From Litsea cubeba (Eukaryota; Streptophyta; Magnoliopsida; Laurales; Lauraceae), in the NCBI GenBank assembly GCA_012931725.1, contig WHSA01000011.1, positions 53,598 to 117,597 of the forward strand: a stretch of 64,000 bases of DNA, given 5' to 3'. How positions within the stretch are numbered: position 1 is the first letter of the stretch; each line of letters begins with the position of its first letter. Positions 59,408 to 64,000 of the stretch are shown here, one piece after another. Below the pieces are notes generated by a model, which saw nothing but the letters and a program-made list of their open reading frames with translations, was not told the origin of the DNA and did not search any database. A program made the translations under genes and the position numbers.

Positions 59408-59886
59408 GTGTTTGCTTGGATTACTGCTTTAACCGAATTCCACCACTGGAGGGCTATTCCTCGAAATATGTAAGCTGACAGACTAACTTTCTGCTTCTGG
59501 GTGCAACGAAAAACTGCAAATATCTGCTCGAGTTGTTCTATGAAATCGTCCGCTACCATGGGGTCTTCTGAACCATGAAATTCTGGAGGAAACCTCATCC
59601 TAAATTTTTCATAAAGGTCTTTCGGATCCATTACTTTCGGAGGCATAACTACTTGCACCGGCTGAGCTGCCCGATTTGTTAATTCTAGAATTTGGGCTTG
59701 AAATTCTGCCCTATCTTGATCAGCTTGTGCTCTTTCAGTGGCTCGTTCTTCTTTTTCTCGTTGTTTTTGTTCAATCTGGTCAGCCTGCGACTGCATAAAG
59801 GCTTCCAAGAGTCGATTGAAACGGTCGTCATTAGAGTTCGACCCACTTCCATTATTATCTTGCGATTGAGTTTCTTGGTGTGCCAT
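59408..59886 (-). pseudogene. 5' fragment of gag from another Ty3/gypsy element
   Basis: Starts at ATG 59886 (MAHQETQSQDNNGSG) just after an acceptor-like ttgcaggaa. It has a Gln/Glu-rich coiled-coil stretch (QIEQKQREKEERATERAQAD), then the gag domain with PPEFHGSEDPMVADDFIEQ and GIALQWWNSVKAV. Cut at 59408 by the end of the element B LTR. The rest of this element is not in the window on the left, so sequence was lost. Confidence 0.85.
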
Positions 59887-59891
59887 TTCCT

Positions 59892-59988
59892 GCAAAAGAG
59901 TGTTAGTAGTTTATTCCTAACAATAATCTAACAAACAACACTATAGACTTTACCATTAATACGCAAAAGAGTGTTAGTAGTTTATTCC
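59892..59988. repeat. 26-bp direct duplication next to a GC-rich junction
   Basis: GCAAAAGAGTGTTAGTAGTT plus TATTCC occurs at 59892-59917 and 59963-59988. The second copy abuts the GC-rich block exactly. Confidence 0.85.
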
Positions 59989-60112
59989 AGCCCGCCCCAC
60001 TGCGGGCCGTGCCACTGGGCCATGCCGTGCCAGGGGTTTTCCCCTGATGGGCCGTGCCATGCCGGCCCGCTAGCTGGGGCGGGCCAGGTTTGGCCGGCAT
60101 GGCCTGTTAGAC
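59989..60112. mobile_element. GC-rich palindromic scrap, possibly hAT-like
   Basis: Rich in GGGCCGTGCC, GGCCCG and GGCATGGCC. An imperfect inverted repeat pairs AGCCCGCCCCACTG (59989) with GCTGGGGCGGGCC (60072-60084). Plant hAT ends often look like this. No 8-bp duplication was found. Uncertain. Confidence 0.35.
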
Positions 60113-60522
60113 ATCTTTAGATGCCTGTCTAGGTCAGTCGTAAGTCCCCTTTGGATCACTTCTTTCCCTTTGGATCACTTCTTTCTTTCCATTATTTAGG
60201 TGCTTGAGATAAGTGTCTCTCTAGATTAAAAAAAAAAGTGGCACAGATGGCAACACCATTACATCTGAAACTTTAGTATATTACAATCCCAAACACAATT
60301 TCACACTCATCCGACCATTGTATTTGTAATAATTGAGAAAAAAAACATTATCAACAGCTTTGGGTTGAATTAGGGGAGAGAGAGTTGTTTGGCTAGAATA
60401 GAAAAGATGCAATTCAATGCTAATTATTGAAGATGTTATATTTACATCAACTCTATAAAACTAGAAAGATTTACAATAGCTTCACATTTGTCAACAAAAA
60501 AACATTTGCAAAGAGGTGTATT
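60113..60522. other. No gene seen
   Basis: AT-rich sequence with a short duplicated TTTGGATCACTTCTTT (about 60151 and 60170). The right end is probably the 3' untranslated region of the ELOF1-like gene. Confidence 0.45.
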
Positions 60523-61151
60523 CTATGCTTCAAAATTGTTAACCCTTTCGCATTCATCAATCCATTCGTGGTAAACATCTATTAGCTCTGATAAGCCTGC
60601 AACAATGAAATTTAAAAAAAAATAACGTGATTCCAAGCTAAAAAAAAAAAGAGAAGAAACCGTTATTAATGTATCTAATAACATTATTAATAAACCATGT
60701 GAAGGGGTTGGGTTTGGTGGGCGCAGCAAGACCCAGATAAGGGATCCATACCCGAATGGGTTTTTGGTCTGGCTTGGGTCCATGTGCCATGATTTGTATG
60801 CAATTGATGTATTGAGAAATTACTTATGAAGGGGATTTGATTATATTCAAACTTACCACTAATGATAGTGCTGTAACTCTCTTTTCAAATATAGCAAAAT
60901 GCTTGTCCAATCATATGTTTCCTATCCCTGAAATAACAGCATATATACATTCAGTTCCTTAAAACAATGATGCATCATTGATTTTACAAATATAAAAGAA
61001 TGAATCAAATGTTACTTACATGTCACATTCAACAGTGCCTGGATGGTTGCAGAAGGGGCAGGTAAAGCATTTATCAAGCTTCATGGGCTTCTTTGAAGGT
61101 GGTTTTGGCCTTGTCGACTTTCCTCTTCCCCATTTCTCAACTTTAGTCGCT
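60523..61151 (-). pseudogene. ELOF1: ELOF1-like transcription elongation factor gene, two lesions
   Basis: ELOF1 is a small zinc-ribbon protein that binds elongating RNA polymerase II. Minus-strand exons: 61151-61020 (ATG 61133; acceptor atgcag, donor GTAAGT), 60927-60857 (acceptor ttatttcag, donor GTAAGT) and 60596-60523 (acceptor gttgcag, stop TAG). The product shows MGKRK, a basic proline-rich stretch, TCPFCNHPGTVECDM, HMIGQAFC and LIDVYHEWIDECERVN, in family order and at family length (about 85 aa). Lesion 1: one extra base in the A run after MGKRK (about 61119-61121) shifts the frame. Lesion 2: TGA (60887-60885) stands where the fourth zinc-binding Cys belongs. Introns are kept, so it is not a processed copy. 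Confidence 0.85.
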
Positions 61152-61848
61152 CTGCATTCAGGATCAAATCAATATATAAAAGATAGAATAAATTTATGCT
61201 TCTTGCATGCAGGTGATTGAACAAATTTAAAAATAAATCCAAATGAAGAAGAAATTAAAATTGAGCAATCCGAATCCGATGTCTAAGGTATATATAAGAT
61301 AAAAGAAGAATTAGGGACCCTTTAACAGTCACTGGAAAAAGACCCCATTACAAGAAACATTAGTGAATAAACTAATGTAAACTAAAAACCCTTATTTTCT
61401 CTATGGAATCTGCACAACACCCTTGATTGGCCTTAAACCCATATCTCTAAAAAAAACGTAATCGTGCAATCCGATCATCAAAACTGATATACCCATTTCC
61501 ATTAGAGAAAGAAGCATGATCACTCCAATAGCAGAACTTTCAAAAATTTTTACTAAACTGAGAGAATGATAATAGATGTGTAAAAGAGCCCAGACAAAAA
61601 GAGAAGAAATCAAAATTGAACAATCCAATGCATGGGGTAAGATGTCAATGCAATGACTTGTTAGAATTGAAAGAGATGAAGGAAGAAAAAGAAAGACAGA
61701 TGAACATACAGATAATTGCAAAAGAACAACAACAAAGAAAGAAATAAGAAAGAGAAACAAATTGAGAAACCAGAGTCACATTGATGCAACCAACAAAAGA
61801 GAGATGATTGTAACCAACAGATGATTGAGAATGTTTCTGAAAGATCAC

Positions 61849-62005
61849 CTGAAAATCCAATCATTGGAAGAAATCTGCAAGTGAGACCCCACTGTACAAT
61901 GTCGTCCCTCTGAAATTTGAAAAGAAAGAGATCAGCTTCAGAGATTTCTGATCAGAAAGAACCTCAAGATTGTTGGAGCAGAGGACTATCACTAACTTAT
62001 CGTGT
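61849..62005 (-). other. Probable 5' untranslated exon of the ELOF1-like gene
   Basis: A donor-like TTTTCAG/GTGATC at 61849/61848 and an acceptor atgcag before 61151 would give a 5' intron of about 700 bp. The TATA box at 62043-62036 would start it. Inferred from spacing only. Confidence 0.4.
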
Positions 62006-62035
62006 TGGTGTAATGACTAATAATCTCTCTCTTAT

Positions 62036-62043
62036 TATTTATA
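62036..62043 (-). promoter_or_regulatory. TATA box upstream of the ELOF1-like gene
   Basis: The minus strand reads TCTATAAATAATAAGAG. Confidence 0.5.
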
Positions 62044-62049
62044 GACGAC

Positions 62050-63720
62050 AAGACAAAGGTACCGTTATGAGTTATCTAACGAACTTTTGAACTCAACTTT
62101 TTAGTTCTCATGGGATTTAGATTCCTACTCGTACTCTACCTGCAAAGATATCCCACAAGTATTAGAAAAAATGGTACTTTCCTATTTTGGGTTGACTCCA
62201 AATGAAAATGGTTTGAATTTACTTTTTCATCAAGTTAAAATTGTGAACAGCTTGTTTTATTTTAATCTCATACTACTCCAAGACTTGGAGATGGTAAAAA
62301 TTTAAGGCATTTATTCAGTTTTCTGACTCATCCTCTAACGAGCCCAAGCCTTAGTCCACACTTTTTACATAGGGCTTCAATGTAAACCTGCATCAAAGAA
62401 ATTGCTAATTGATTGATTTAAGCCCAGCTGACCAGCTCCACTCAAATTTAATTAGGGTCTATCTGTTTGCTTGGAGTTGAATTCCCAAGAAATCATGGTA
62501 AAATGGGTTCCAATAAAAAGAATGAAAGAAATAAGGAGGAGATGTAATGGGTTAATAATGAATTGGTTTCAATTTCCACTAAAGGGAGATTATGTAATTG
62601 CCATTTGGGAATCTTGACATTTGCTTTAGAATTTTTAGATACTTTGATAGGAATGCATCTCTTAGAATTCTTATAATATTCAATTAAATTCAATTCTATG
62701 AAAACAGTGGGATTTTCATCATCATTCCTTTCAATAGACACCAAACTTGGCATCTAATATCATTAACCATAATGTTTAGTTGGGCTAGACTAGGCTTTTG
62801 GGCTTTGAATACAAGGCTTGATCCAGTCGCATCTTCAATCAAATAAATCTCATTTTAAAGGCTGCGACTGCTCGAAATTGGTTTGGCTGAGACAAGTCCT
62901 AGGGACTCAACATAGCCGAGTTGCATAAGCTTCCATTTAAAAAAAAAATAAGTAAAAGATTAACCCTGACGATCCTCAATATTAGACATGGCAACCCCTT
63001 TGTCACACACACGGCACACGCGCACACAAAGTGGGGTTCAACTTGGGGCTCCACTGATCATGGGATAGAGGAGATCGAAAGATCCAAGTGGGGGCAACCA
63101 AGATATCAAATTTGAAGTGAATCTAATACTTTTAACCTCTTCGTCCGTGGGTCCATAAGTTTGTATGGCTTTATATCAAACAACAAAAGCCATCCTAGAT
63201 CTAACGGTCCCGTCCATTCGGATCTATATAAATCCATGGGGTTCAGTGATTGGGGGGGTTGGGTTTGTTGTGTATGTATGGTCCATTTGGATGGGTCTTA
63301 AGGTGGGCCCCATTAGGACACCCTCACTTAAAATTGTGGGGACTATCCTACGGGACCATTAGTCATAATATGGTATGTTGTTTGCAGATGATAAGTATTG
63401 GCAGAGAACCAAGAGATGGACCAGAGATGGAGCTTATAGGTTAATTACATATTCTAGTGAAGGAGATGAGAGGTTTTAATCGATTTACGGAGCAGTTCTC
63501 TTCATATGGAATTTAAAGGTAGAAGGGTGCCTATGTTGTTCAAGAGCAGGGTATTGGAAGGGGAGATCAACCAATTACTTTTGCAGCTTATTTCGTTAGT
63601 TACAGGTGCATGAATTGCTATCTTATTCAAGAGTCATATATCTATTGATAACAAATATATACATATATATAGGGAGATGCTCCTATGAGAGTAATTCTCA
63701 TGATACTATAGCGAGGATTT
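62050..63720. other. Intergenic DNA, no gene recognised
   Basis: AT-rich, without repeats or coding signal that I can support. Isolated open stretches are short and show no family motif. Confidence 0.5.
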
Positions 63721-63735
63721 TCAACAGGGGGAGAT

Positions 63736-64000
63736 TGTTAGGGCCAAAACCCGAGAGGATCCTCGCTAGCTATAACGAGCGTGATAGATTACCTAGGTCG
63801 GTCAAAACTCTAATTTAGAGGTTGAGTCTAATTTCTCTTCTATTGGAATACTATTAGAAGACCAAGGTACGACTTGGGACTATAAATTCGGTGTTTCTCT
63901 CAACCCAAAGGTATCCACCACCTCTCTCATTATTCTAAGCAAGAGAGATGTAGATAGAGATAATTTTTCTCTAAAGCCATATTTGAGAGATTGTTCTGAA
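63736..64000 (+). mobile_element. Start of an LTR running off the window
   Basis: A purine tract AGGGGGAGAT (63726-63735) is followed by TGTTAGGGCCAAAACCC, the standard 3' LTR junction. TATAAAT lies at 63881-63887, about 145 bp into the LTR. No pol coding was recognised upstream. Copia-type is plausible. Confidence 0.6.

Noticed and set aside
60523..60783. 86-codon minus-strand ORF read as a single exon
   Set aside because: Only its last 24 codons are real, forming the third ELOF1-like exon after acceptor gttgcag. The rest is intron.

Overview
The window is plant nuclear DNA, almost certainly angiosperm. It is a heterochromatin-like stack of nested transposable elements with one identifiable host-type gene remnant. 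Evidence for a plant: MULE transposase with SWIM finger, CACTA (En/Spm) proteins, Tat-type Ty3/gypsy with two RNase H domains, a chromodomain Ty3/gypsy element primed by initiator tRNA-Met, plant mobile domain (PMD) proteins, TATA boxes and GT-AG introns in AT-rich DNA. No prokaryotic or organellar genes, tRNA or rRNA genes were seen.

Layout. (1) 1-7437: a 6.95-kb Mutator-like element at 387-7335 with long terminal inverted repeats and a perfect 9-bp target duplication. It holds a broken transposase fused to an OTU protease on + and a broken PMD gene on -. Three clusters of the motif TGCACGG/CCGTGCA lie beside these genes. (2) 7438-12541: a Copia-type 3' LTR, then a decayed CACTA element whose minus-strand gene is split by a solo LTR (10400-12169, target duplication CGAAC). 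(3) 12542-37752: a 25-kb Tat/Ogre-like element, here element A. It has 2.3-kb LTRs, a repeat-rich leader and a very long gag-pol frame that is split by another solo LTR (23883-25704, target duplication CAGTC). A spliced antisense PMD gene follows, with its own TATA box. (4) 37753-59407: the 3' part of a second copy, element B: integrase tail, decayed antisense gene and LTR. The B LTR is split by an 11.4-kb Tekay-like chromovirus (47136-58523, target duplication CTACC). (5) 59408-60112: the 5' end of another gypsy gag and a GC-rich hAT-like scrap. (6) 60523-62043: an intron-containing relative of the elongation factor gene ELOF1 with two disabling lesions. (7) 63736-64000: the start of another LTR running off the window.

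Most interesting points. The antisense gene of element A can be modelled as five exons whose summed length is exactly divisible by three (1,225 codons plus stop), with conserved splice sites, a TATA box and a tandem-repeat block upstream. Two unrelated transposon classes here each carry a PMD gene on the strand opposite their mobility gene. Several LTR families carry small GC-rich palindrome clusters, two of them with about 21-bp spacing. The order of insertions can be read from the target duplications. The outer boundaries of elements A and B lack matching duplications, which suggests recombination or deletion between elements.
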